This document shows, piece after piece, positions 43,902 through 51,165 of a stretch of DNA of 64,000 bases; the stretch's first letter is position 1; each line of letters begins with the position of its first letter. Source of the stretch: ZC4RG25 sp023428365 (GTDB lineage: Bacteria > Pseudomonadota > Alphaproteobacteria > Rhizobiales > Hyphomicrobiaceae). Under the pieces are notes generated by a model. The model saw nothing but the letters and a program-made list of their open reading frames with translations. It did not search any database and was not told where the DNA came from. The stretch lies in assembly GCA_050283925.1 (NCBI GenBank), contig JBNOAI010000011.1:186001-250000 (forward strand). The letters run 5' to 3'. The position numbers and the translations under genes are program-made.

Positions 43902-45031
43902 TCAGAGACCGTGAATCGCTTAAGTACCGTCCGATCAATCTCGATCCCAAGACCCGGCCCCGTCGGGACGGCAACGATGCCATTCTCATGCTCGATCGGG
44001 GTCTTCAGGACCGCCTGCCGGAAAGGATGCTCGGACCGGTCGAACTCAAGCAACGGCTGCCGGGACGTATGGCGCGGCGGATTATCGGGAATCACGGCCA
44101 GCAGATGCAGCGCCGCCGACAGCCCGATGCCCGTGCCCCAGACATGCGCCAGGTAGCGGACACCGAAGGCGTTCGCCATGTCGGCAATCTTCTTGCACTC
44201 GGATAATCCACCAGCGGCGCATGTGTCCGGCTGGATGATATCCATGGCGCGCCGCGTCAGCACCTCGCGGAATCCCCATCGCGTGAACTCACATTCGCCG
44301 CCCGCGACGGGAATCGGCTGACCGCGGCGCACCTCTTCATATGATCCCAGATCGTCCGGGACCACGGGCTCTTCGAACCAGCCGATATCGAGCGGCGCAA
44401 CCGCACGGCCGAGCGCAATGGCATCGATAGCGTCGTAACCATGATTCGCATCGAGCATCAGGCCGATCTTCGGTCCCATTGCTTCGCGCACCGCGCGGAT
44501 CAGAGCAATATCCTCGGGAATGCCAAAACCGATCTTCAGCTTCACCGCGCCGAAGCCTTCTTTAACGTAACCTTTGACCTCCTCGACGATGTAGTCGAGC
44601 GGATCGCCGCTGTCGCGGCGGTAGGTGCCAGTGGCATAAGCTGGAACGCTGGTGCGCAAAGGTCCGCCCATCAGCTGGTGAACCGGCGCCTCGAAGTGTT
44701 TTCCTTTGATGTCCCACAGGGCGATGTCAACGCCGCTGATCGCGGTGACCGTCAGCCCTTTCTGCCCCTGATCGCGGAACTGATTATAGAGTGTCTGCCA
44801 GATGCGTTCCGTAGCGAGCGCATCCTGACCTATGAGCAACGGGCGGAAAGCCTGCACGATAGCCGCATTGAGTCGGGCCGGTCCGAAGCACTCTCCCCAC
44901 CCCGTCGTGCCGTCCTCGCAAACGATTTCTACGACGCAGCCACCACGCGTGTCGGCTCGGTTGAACGACCACGAGAACGGTGTGTCGATCTTTGCCTCCA
45001 AGACATGGGTATTTACCTCCGCAATCTTCAT
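43898..45031 (-). CDS. mandelate racemase/enolase-superfamily sugar-acid dehydratase
   Basis: This is a 377-residue enolase-superfamily enzyme of the muconate-lactonising/mandelate-racemase type. The catalytic KxK is K164-K166 (AVKLKIGFG), the metal ligands are D194 (MLDANHG), E220 (WFEEPV) and E246 (AGGECEF), and H296 (LAHVWGT) is the second base. These features fit abstraction of an alpha proton from a carboxylate, for example sugar-acid dehydration. It is divergent from a TRAP transporter operon, which suggests uptake and catabolism of the same organic acid. The exact substrate is unknown. Confidence 0.9.
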   Translation of the reverse strand: MKIAEVNTHVLEAKIDTPFSWSFNRADTRGGCVVEIVCEDGTTGWGECFGPARLNAAIVQAFRPLLIGQDALATERIWQTLYNQFRDQGQKGLTVTAISGVDIALWDIKGKHFEAPVHQLMGGPLRTSVPAYATGTYRRDSGDPLDYIVEEVKGYVKEGFGAVKLKIGFGIPEDIALIRAVREAMGPKIGLMLDANHGYDAIDAIALGRAVAPLDIGWFEEPVVPDDLGSYEEVRRGQPIPVAGGECEFTRWGFREVLTRRAMDIIQPDTCAAGGLSECKKIADMANAFGVRYLAHVWGTGIGLSAALHLLAVIPDNPPRHTSRQPLLEFDRSEHPFRQAVLKTPIEHENGIVAVPTGPGLGIEIDRTVLKRFTVSE

Positions 45032-45058
45032 CTCATTTGTCCTTTTTGGGTGGCACGG

Positions 45059-45071
45059 TTCGTATACGTAA
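45059..45071. promoter_or_regulatory. candidate GntR-type operator
   Basis: TTCGTATACGTAA contains the perfect palindrome CGTATACG (45061-45068) in the 129-nt spacer between the divergent enolase-family and dctP genes. GntR/FadR regulators that control such catabolic units often bind GTATAC-centred sites. No GntR gene is in the window nearby, so the regulator would be elsewhere. The call rests on motif and position only. Confidence 0.4.
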
Positions 45072-45160
45072 GCTATCGTCCCGCCACTTCGGTCGCCAAG
45101 AGCCGGAAACCGATACTTGTATTGCAGAAATGCAAACAGCTACCCAAGGGAGGAAACGAA

Positions 45161-46156
45161 ATGATTACACGCAGAACAATGCTTGCCGGAGTCGGCGCTG
45201 CAGCCGGTGCGGTCGCAATGCCGAGCATCGTGCGGGCGCAGGCGCCCATCACGCTCAACGGCGCGTCGCAGTTCAATGACGATCACGCATTTACCAAAGC
45301 CCTGGCCAGGTTTGGCGAGATCGTGAAGAAGGAATACGGCAAGCCTATCGAGTTCGTATTGCACAAGAATTCGTCGCTGGGCCTCGAAAAGCAGTACTTC
45401 GAGTACATGGCACAGGGCAAAGCGGTCGACTTCGCCGTCGTTTCGCCCGCTCATATGTCGACGTTCTCCAAGGCTGCGCCGTTCATCGACGCTCCCTTCG
45501 TATTCCGTGACCTGGAGCATCTGAACAAGGTCGTTTCGGCGGATCTGTTGGCTCCGGTTGCCAAGGAAATCGCCGACAAGTCCGACGTCATGCTGATCGG
45601 TTACGGCGGCGGCGGCGTACGTAATATCTTCATCAACAAGGAGATCGACACGCTGGCCGGCCTCAAGGGCCTGAAGGTCCGTGTTCAGGGCGCGCCGATC
45701 TGGTCGAAGACGTTCGCGGCTGTCGGCATGTCACCGACCGTCATCGCCTACAACGAGGTCTATAACGCCATTCAGAACAACGTCATCAGCGCCGGCGAGA
45801 ACGAAGCTGCGGGCGTCGAGGCGATGAAGTTCTACGAAGTCGCGCCGAACCTGACCCTCACCAAGCACGCCATGACGATTCGTCCGATCTGCTTCTCCGG
45901 CAAGACGTTCAAGAACCTGCCGAAAGATCTGCAGGACATCGTCATCAAGGCTGGCAAGGAAGCCGGTGACTATGGCCGCGAGGTCGAGTCGTCCGAAGAC
46001 CAGAAGAAGCTCGACGCGATGCAAGCCGCTGGCAAGCTGAAGCAGGTTGAGTTCAAGGATCGTCCGGAAATGCAGAAGCTCGCAGCTCCGGTCATGACCA
46101 CCTATGCTGATGAGATCGGCGTCGGCGACCTCTACAAAAAGATCAGCGCGCTCTAA
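45161..46156 (+). CDS. dctP: TRAP transporter substrate-binding protein
   Basis: This periplasmic binding protein captures a carboxylate and delivers it to the DctQM permease. The start has an excellent GGGAGG site. The signal peptide carries twin arginines (MITRRTMLAGVGAAAGAVA), so Tat export is possible. The mature protein (about 300 residues) shows the family core GLKGLKVRVQGAPIWSKTFAAVGMSP and NEVYNAIQNNVISAGENE, with the conserved Arg that binds the ligand carboxylate. It heads the dctP-dctQ-dctM operon. Confidence 0.94.
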   Translation: MITRRTMLAGVGAAAGAVAMPSIVRAQAPITLNGASQFNDDHAFTKALARFGEIVKKEYGKPIEFVLHKNSSLGLEKQYFEYMAQGKAVDFAVVSPAHMSTFSKAAPFIDAPFVFRDLEHLNKVVSADLLAPVAKEIADKSDVMLIGYGGGGVRNIFINKEIDTLAGLKGLKVRVQGAPIWSKTFAAVGMSPTVIAYNEVYNAIQNNVISAGENEAAGVEAMKFYEVAPNLTLTKHAMTIRPICFSGKTFKNLPKDLQDIVIKAGKEAGDYGREVESSEDQKKLDAMQAAGKLKQVEFKDRPEMQKLAAPVMTTYADEIGVGDLYKKISAL

Positions 46157-46181
46157 GCGCTTCTGCAATTTGAGTTTGCAG

Positions 46182-46205
46182 AACGGCCGGGGCAACCCGG
46201 CCGTT
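46182..46205 (+). promoter_or_regulatory. intergenic hairpin with GCAA tetraloop
   Basis: AACGGCCGGG (46182-46191) and CCCGGCCGTT (46196-46205) form a perfect 10-bp stem closed by a GCAA loop, of the GNRA class. It lies 26 nt after the dctP stop and has no U-tract. Such stems commonly protect the 3' end of the binding-protein mRNA, giving more DctP than permease. Confidence 0.6.
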
Positions 46206-46232
46206 CTCGTCAGCTCCGATCCGGATAGTCAG

Positions 46233-46760
46233 ATGACAGACCTAGCTCCTGCGCCTGCTCCGGCGCCCACAACGGCCTGGCGCCGCTTCACAGAGTGGTA
46301 CTCGACGGCGCTCTCATTCGCACTGGCGATATCGCTTTTCATTCTCATCATTCCCGTCAGCCTTCAGATCTTCTCCCGCTATACCGCGCTTATTCCCAGC
46401 TACATCTGGACTGAGGAGATGGCGCGCTTCCTGTTCATCTGGACGATCATGATCGGAGCGATGATCGGCGTTCGGGAATGGACCCATTTCGAGGTCGACG
46501 TCTGGCCGCGCATGGGCCGCAAGGGAGAAGCTGCCGTCAATATCCTATCGCGTCTGGGCGTTCTGGCCGCCGCACTCGTCTTTGTGTTTGCGGGCATACA
46601 GTTCACCCAGTTCGCAATGAACCGCATTTCGGAGCTTGCCGAACTTCCGCTCTGGTACATCCACGTCGCCTGGCCACTTACCGGACTGACCTGGATCGTG
46701 TTCCTGGGCGAGCAGTTCGTTGACAATCTGAAAGTACTTTTTGGGAGGGACGAGGCGTGA
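46233..46760 (+). CDS. dctQ: TRAP transporter small permease
   Basis: This 175-residue membrane protein has four predicted helices and forms the small permease of a TRAP system. The motif YIWTEEMARFLFIWTIMIGA between helices 1 and 2 is diagnostic of DctQ. An N-terminal Pro/Ala-rich segment precedes helix 1. The stop overlaps the dctM GTG by 4 nt, so the two permease subunits are coupled. Confidence 0.93.
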   Translation: MTDLAPAPAPAPTTAWRRFTEWYSTALSFALAISLFILIIPVSLQIFSRYTALIPSYIWTEEMARFLFIWTIMIGAMIGVREWTHFEVDVWPRMGRKGEAAVNILSRLGVLAAALVFVFAGIQFTQFAMNRISELAELPLWYIHVAWPLTGLTWIVFLGEQFVDNLKVLFGRDEA

Positions 46761-48076
46761 CCGGCGCATCGCTATCGCCGGGCGAAGCCGCGGCAATTCT
46801 TTTCGGGCTGTTTTTCTTCCTGATGTTCATGCGGGTGCCGATCGCTTTTGCGCTCGGCCTTGCGTGCATCCCCATCCTCGTGTTCGAGCCTCGGCTCGAT
46901 ACGATGACGTTGATGTCGGAGACCTTCAACGCCTTCAACTCATTCATCCTGCTGGCCGTCCCGTTCTACCTGCTGACTGCCAACATCATGAATGCCGGCG
47001 GAACGACGGACCGGCTCATGAAGTTATCACGGGCCATGGTCGGACACTTTCCCGGCAGTCTTGCCCAGATCAACGTCGTGCTGTCGCTGTTCTTCGCGGG
47101 CATTTCCGGATCGGCCACAGCCGACGCTGCCAGCCAATCGAAAATCTTCATCGAGGCGCAGACCCGCGAAGGCTATGACCTGTCGTTCTCGGTCGCCATC
47201 ACCGCGGTCTCGGCCGTCATGGCGGTGATCATTCCGCCGTCGATCGTCATGATCGTCTGGGGTGGCATTCTGACGGTATCGATCGGCGGCTTGTTCCTCG
47301 CCGGCATTCTGCCTGGCCTCCTCGTCGGCCTCGCACAGATGGCAACGGTGCACATCTACGCCAAGCGTCGTGGATATCCGACCTATCCGAAATCGACGTG
47401 GCGCGAGCTGATGTGCGCGTGTTGGGTATCCATCCCGGCGCTTTTAACACCCGCGATCATCATCGGCGGCAAGATCTTCGGTCTGTTCACTGCAACCGAA
47501 GCAGCTTGTATCGCTGTGCTGTATGCCGGCACGCTGTCGTTCATCGTGTATCGCGAAATGAACGTGAAGACGTTCTATGAAGCTCTGGTCGATACCGGCA
47601 AGCTGGCAGGCATCACGCTGTTCTGTGTGGGCACCGCCAGCGCGTTCGGATGGCTCCTCGCCTACTACAAAATTCCCGAAGCCATTCTGTCGGGAGTTTC
47701 GGCTTGGAACATGGGCTTCCTGGCCACCGGCTTCTTCATCGCTGGCGTGTTCCTGATCGTCGGTTGCTTCCTGGATGCGATCCCGGCGATCATCATTTGC
47801 GCGCCGATCCTCGAGCCGCTGACGCGTGCAGTATCGATGGAGCCCATCCACTTCGCGATGATCAGCATCGTCTCGCTGGCATTCGGCCTGGTCACACCGC
47901 CTTACGGGCTCTGCCTGCTGATAGCCTGCGCGATAGCCGGGATCCCCATGCGCTCCGCACTCAAGGATGTCGGTATCATGCTGATCCCGATGTTCCTGGT
48001 GCTCGGCATGGTGATCATGTGGCCGCAGGTCTCCCTGCTGATCCCGAGCATCGTGGCTCCGGAGTTCCTGCGCTGA
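46757..48076 (+). CDS. dctM: TRAP transporter large permease
   Basis: This 439-residue polytopic protein is the ion-coupled transport subunit of the TRAP system. It has about twelve predicted helices and the family motifs NIMNAGGTTDRLM, FFAGISGSATADAAS and the VIIPPSIVMIVWGG segment. The GTG start overlaps the dctQ stop (GTGA). With the divergent enolase-family enzyme, it suggests sodium-driven import of a sugar acid or a similar carboxylate. Confidence 0.95.
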   Translation: MTGASLSPGEAAAILFGLFFFLMFMRVPIAFALGLACIPILVFEPRLDTMTLMSETFNAFNSFILLAVPFYLLTANIMNAGGTTDRLMKLSRAMVGHFPGSLAQINVVLSLFFAGISGSATADAASQSKIFIEAQTREGYDLSFSVAITAVSAVMAVIIPPSIVMIVWGGILTVSIGGLFLAGILPGLLVGLAQMATVHIYAKRRGYPTYPKSTWRELMCACWVSIPALLTPAIIIGGKIFGLFTATEAACIAVLYAGTLSFIVYREMNVKTFYEALVDTGKLAGITLFCVGTASAFGWLLAYYKIPEAILSGVSAWNMGFLATGFFIAGVFLIVGCFLDAIPAIIICAPILEPLTRAVSMEPIHFAMISIVSLAFGLVTPPYGLCLLIACAIAGIPMRSALKDVGIMLIPMFLVLGMVIMWPQVSLLIPSIVAPEFLR

Positions 48077-48107
48077 TCATCGGCTCAGGCCACAGAAAAT
48101 GACGGTA

Positions 48108-48147
48108 GGACGGCTGCCTTGTTCCGGCCACGGAACAGCCGCCGTCC
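48108..48147 (+). terminator. hairpin after the TRAP operon
   Basis: Outer arms GGACGGC (48108-48114) and GCCGTCC (48141-48147) enclose a second stem, GTTCCG/CGGAAC, with a GCCA loop (48121-48136). It is located 31 nt after the dctM stop. No clear U-tract follows. Confidence 0.6.
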
Positions 48148-48216
48148 TCCCCTGGCGACGCCGCAAAGGCCAGCTATTTGGTTCGTCCTCTGAGCAAATT
48201 GGCAGGAGGGTGCCCA

Positions 48217-49329
48217 ATGAGCTGGTCTTTTGTTTTATCCGTGGTCACGATGTTCGCCGTCCCATTGGCAGCAGGCGTCGCCACCGCTCATGCCACGCCG
48301 GCATCGAGCGTTCTGGATCCGGTAACTCACGAAAATCTGTCGGTCTACTTCGTGCGCGGGCAATCCGCGTCGGGGCCTGTGCCGTTGACGCTGCAGGAGG
48401 CCATCCTGAAAGGATCCGTCAACGTCCACGAGACCGGCCAAGTCAATGAACTCATCATCGAAAACACCGGCACGGACGACGTATTCGTGCAAGCCGGCGA
48501 CATCGTGAAAGGCGGCAAGCAGGATCGCGTACTCACCGTCAGTCTGCTGATCCCTTCCGGTGCGGGAAAGATTCCGATCGGCGCTTACTGCGTCGAACAA
48601 GGCCGCTGGTCTCCGCGCGGCGTAGAGGATGCAAAGCGCTTCAGCAGCTCTGAGAAGTCCGTACCATCGCGCGAGGCAAAGCTCGCGATGCTCGCACCGG
48701 CAAAGCCTGCACGACCTCGCACGGATGAACCGTCTCAATCAAGTTTGCAGGTCGCGCGCGAGCCCAATCGCATTATTGGTCGAGGCCAGCATCGCGGCGA
48801 GGCTGCTCCCCCGTCCCGTCAGTCGGAGGTATGGGCACAAGTTGCCAAGATCCAGGACTCGCTTTCGGCGCGTGTGAATGAACGCGTGAACTCCGGCGTG
48901 TCCGCCTCAAGCCTGCAGCTCAGCCTGGAAAACCAAAAGCTTGCCGAAACGCGCGCCGGATATGTCGAAACGCTGAAAGCCGCCGCGAAAGATCCGGAGA
49001 TCGTGGGCGTCGTCATCGCAATCAATGGCCAGATCAGCAGCGCGGACATTTATCCGTCAAACGGACTGTTCAAGAAAATGTGGCCCAAGCTGCTCGATGC
49101 CGCCGCGACGGAAGCGATCGGCACCAGCCAAGCAGAACGAACAGCCGCACCTGAGATCGCATCGGTACAATCCTTCCTGACGGCCGCCGACAATGGCAAA
49201 CCGGCCCCCACCCCGGATCTCGCCGGCGCTCTTATGAGCCAGGAAATCCGAGACGGCGATAAATCGCTCGTTGTCGAAAGCCGGCGCAAGGACGGCGGCT
49301 TCGTTCACCGAACCTACTTGGCGAAATAG
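48217..49329 (+). CDS. secreted DUF6569 (ARPP-1-like) protein
   Basis: This 370-residue protein has a signal peptide (hydrophobic residues 3-20, AHA-T cleavage region). The N-terminal half fits the ARPP-1/DUF6569 domain: the string VQAGDIVKGGKQDRVLTVSLLIPSG followed by IGAYCVEQGRW is the most telling part. A charged, low-complexity linker (about 140-220) leads to a C-terminal half that may repeat the same fold (VGVVIAINGQISSADIYPSNGLFKKMW). The ATG has AGGAGG upstream. The function of the family is unknown, and a periplasmic location is inferred. Confidence 0.75.
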   Translation: MSWSFVLSVVTMFAVPLAAGVATAHATPASSVLDPVTHENLSVYFVRGQSASGPVPLTLQEAILKGSVNVHETGQVNELIIENTGTDDVFVQAGDIVKGGKQDRVLTVSLLIPSGAGKIPIGAYCVEQGRWSPRGVEDAKRFSSSEKSVPSREAKLAMLAPAKPARPRTDEPSQSSLQVAREPNRIIGRGQHRGEAAPPSRQSEVWAQVAKIQDSLSARVNERVNSGVSASSLQLSLENQKLAETRAGYVETLKAAAKDPEIVGVVIAINGQISSADIYPSNGLFKKMWPKLLDAAATEAIGTSQAERTAAPEIASVQSFLTAADNGKPAPTPDLAGALMSQEIRDGDKSLVVESRRKDGGFVHRTYLAK

Positions 49330-49445
49330 CTCGTCAACACATTTGCTGTTGGCGCGCACCTGTCGGAGCGCGTCAACGGATTGGATTGTCGTTGGAGGTA
49401 GATTTTGGCACCTTTCGGCAGCAGCAACCTCGAAGGAGACAAGCC

Positions 49446-49904
49446 GTGACGCCGGAAGAAAAACTGAAATCCATGGGCCTCACGCTTCCGAATGTTCCAA
49501 CACCGGTCGCGAACTACGTGTCGTTCAAGCTGAATGGTGACACGCTATATCTGTCCGGTCAGGGCCCGAGAAAACCTGATGGCAGCCTATACACCGGCAA
49601 GGTCGGCGGCGACGTCACTTGGGAGGAAGCCTATCAGCACGCCAGGCTTGTCGGTCTCGGCCTTCTGGCTGCCGCCAAGAAAGCGGCAGGCGAACTGTCT
49701 CGCGTCGAGGTGATCAAGCTTCTCGGCATGGTCAATGGCGTTCCAGAATTTGCAGATCAGCCCAAGGTGATCAACGGCTGCTCCGATTTGCTCGTCGAAG
49801 TTCTCGGCGATCGCGGGCGCCATGCGCGTTCGGCGGTTGGAATGGGCTCGCTCCCCAACAATATGACGGTCGAGATCGAAGCCATTATGCGGATTGTCGA
49901 CTGA
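49446..49904 (+). CDS. RidA-family deaminase-like protein
   Basis: This is a 152-residue member of the YjgF/YER057c/UK114 (RidA) superfamily. The GTG at 49446 has GGAG 8 nt upstream. Segments YVSFKLNGDTLYLSGQGP, GKVGGDVTWEEAYQHAR and GMGSLPNNMTVEIEAIMRIVD follow the family fold. The usual RidA arginine that binds the imine carboxylate is not at the standard C-terminal place. It therefore probably belongs to one of the Rid subgroups other than canonical RidA, and imine-deaminase activity is uncertain. Confidence 0.87.
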   Translation: MTPEEKLKSMGLTLPNVPTPVANYVSFKLNGDTLYLSGQGPRKPDGSLYTGKVGGDVTWEEAYQHARLVGLGLLAAAKKAAGELSRVEVIKLLGMVNGVPEFADQPKVINGCSDLLVEVLGDRGRHARSAVGMGSLPNNMTVEIEAIMRIVD

Positions 49905-49920
49905 TCTCCATTCCTGTCAT

Positions 49921-49962
49921 CGCGACCGGGCGGACCTTCTCGTGTCATGCCCCCCGGTCGCG
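49921..49962. terminator. bidirectional hairpin at convergent gene ends
   Basis: CGCGACCGGG (49921-49930) and CCCGGTCGCG (49953-49962) are exact 10-nt complements separated by 22 nt. The element lies between the RidA-family and EPS TPR genes and includes the last codons of the latter. There is no U-tract, so a bidirectional terminator is only a likely reading. Confidence 0.5.
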
Positions 49963-51165
49963 AACAATTTCCATGGCGGTATAGACAGCTGTCCCCGAAA
50001 TCGTTCGCTCCGACGGCCTGCGCGGATCGAAGACAAGCCGTACAATCTGAAATGGGCAGCCTGCTTCTGGAATAGCAAATTCCAGCTCGAACTGACGCCA
50101 GTCTCGGCCTGTATCGATGGTTGGCATCATTGAGCCGATGATCGCGCCATCGGAACACAGCACACGCCACTGCAATCCGCGTCGTCCCGTGAGCTGCACA
50201 TTCTCGCGACCCCGAAGGTGATAGTCTCCAGCAGGCATCACGACGATCTGCGCAATGTCACCCAGTTCGACACGCCCTGGACCGAAAGTCAGCTTCAGCG
50301 CTCCCGGTGACGTTTGATCGGGATGCGCAATGAACTCACTCATCGCGCCGACGCCGAGAGCAATGCGCCAATCGAACGGCGACCCCGATGGCATCTCCTG
50401 AAACGCGCCGTTGAAGAGCAAACCGGCGGCGGCGAGCTGGTCAGCAGGAAGGAACTGAAGCCATGCATAGTAAGCAAGCCCGGCAAAGCCCTGAGCAATG
50501 AGAAAATCGAGGTAGATGTTCACCTCAACTCGGCTCGGAGGCGCGGATGTTCCCGCAAGATCCAGCAGGATATCCAGCATTGTGCGTGCGTCCGGCAGCA
50601 CCAGACACAGACGTGCGAGGAAAGCAGCGCGCCACGGTGGATTGGTGGCGAGCAACGCGATCAGCTGACGACGCGTTGCCGCCTCCTGCGCAAGCGGTCC
50701 AATCTCGGGCGCAATACTGTCAATCAGCTCAGGCCGTGATCGGAATAATGCGTCGGCCAACTGCAGGGCCGCTGGAATATCGTGCGCCTCCAGACGTTCG
50801 CGCATTGTCCAATGGACTGCGACGCCGTCGTGCAATGATAGGCGAGCCGCCGCCGCCATGAACGACGAGGCCCGCGCTCGGTCCCCGTTGATATCGGAAA
50901 TCTGACCAAGAAGACTCAGCGCATCGGCATTTAACGGATGAGACCGCAGGGCTGCTTCAGCCATCTCGCGCGCTGAAGCGATCTCCCCGGCCCGAAGCCG
51001 CTGCTCTGCAACTGTTACGAGCGCCACCGGATGATCCGGCTGCAGCCGCAGCACCGCAGCTGGATCAGTTTTCGCGAGATACGCTGTGAAACTCGTTGTG
51101 ATCACGAGCCAGATCAGCAGCACCCCGAGCCCGGCAAGGCCGACGCTCCTGGCGACCGCACGCAT
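49945..51165 (-). CDS. membrane-anchored TPR protein of the exopolysaccharide locus
   Basis: This 406-residue protein has one N-terminal membrane helix (about residues 8-26), TPR-like helical repeats from about 35 to 270 and a C-terminal region of about 110 residues. That region is rich in beta strands, with alternating polar and aromatic residues, like a carbohydrate-binding jelly roll (RRGLQWRVLCSDG, WRQFELEFAIPEAGCPFQIVRLVFD). The ATG follows the BY-kinase stop in a TGATG arrangement. A GTG one codon earlier is also possible. I do not recognise a named family. Its place suggests a scaffold for polymer export or assembly. Confidence 0.75.
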   Translation of the reverse strand: MRAVARSVGLAGLGVLLIWLVITTSFTAYLAKTDPAAVLRLQPDHPVALVTVAEQRLRAGEIASAREMAEAALRSHPLNADALSLLGQISDINGDRARASSFMAAAARLSLHDGVAVHWTMRERLEAHDIPAALQLADALFRSRPELIDSIAPEIGPLAQEAATRRQLIALLATNPPWRAAFLARLCLVLPDARTMLDILLDLAGTSAPPSRVEVNIYLDFLIAQGFAGLAYYAWLQFLPADQLAAAGLLFNGAFQEMPSGSPFDWRIALGVGAMSEFIAHPDQTSPGALKLTFGPGRVELGDIAQIVVMPAGDYHLRGRENVQLTGRRGLQWRVLCSDGAIIGSMMPTIDTGRDWRQFELEFAIPEAGCPFQIVRLVFDPRRPSERTISGTAVYTAMEIVRDRGA

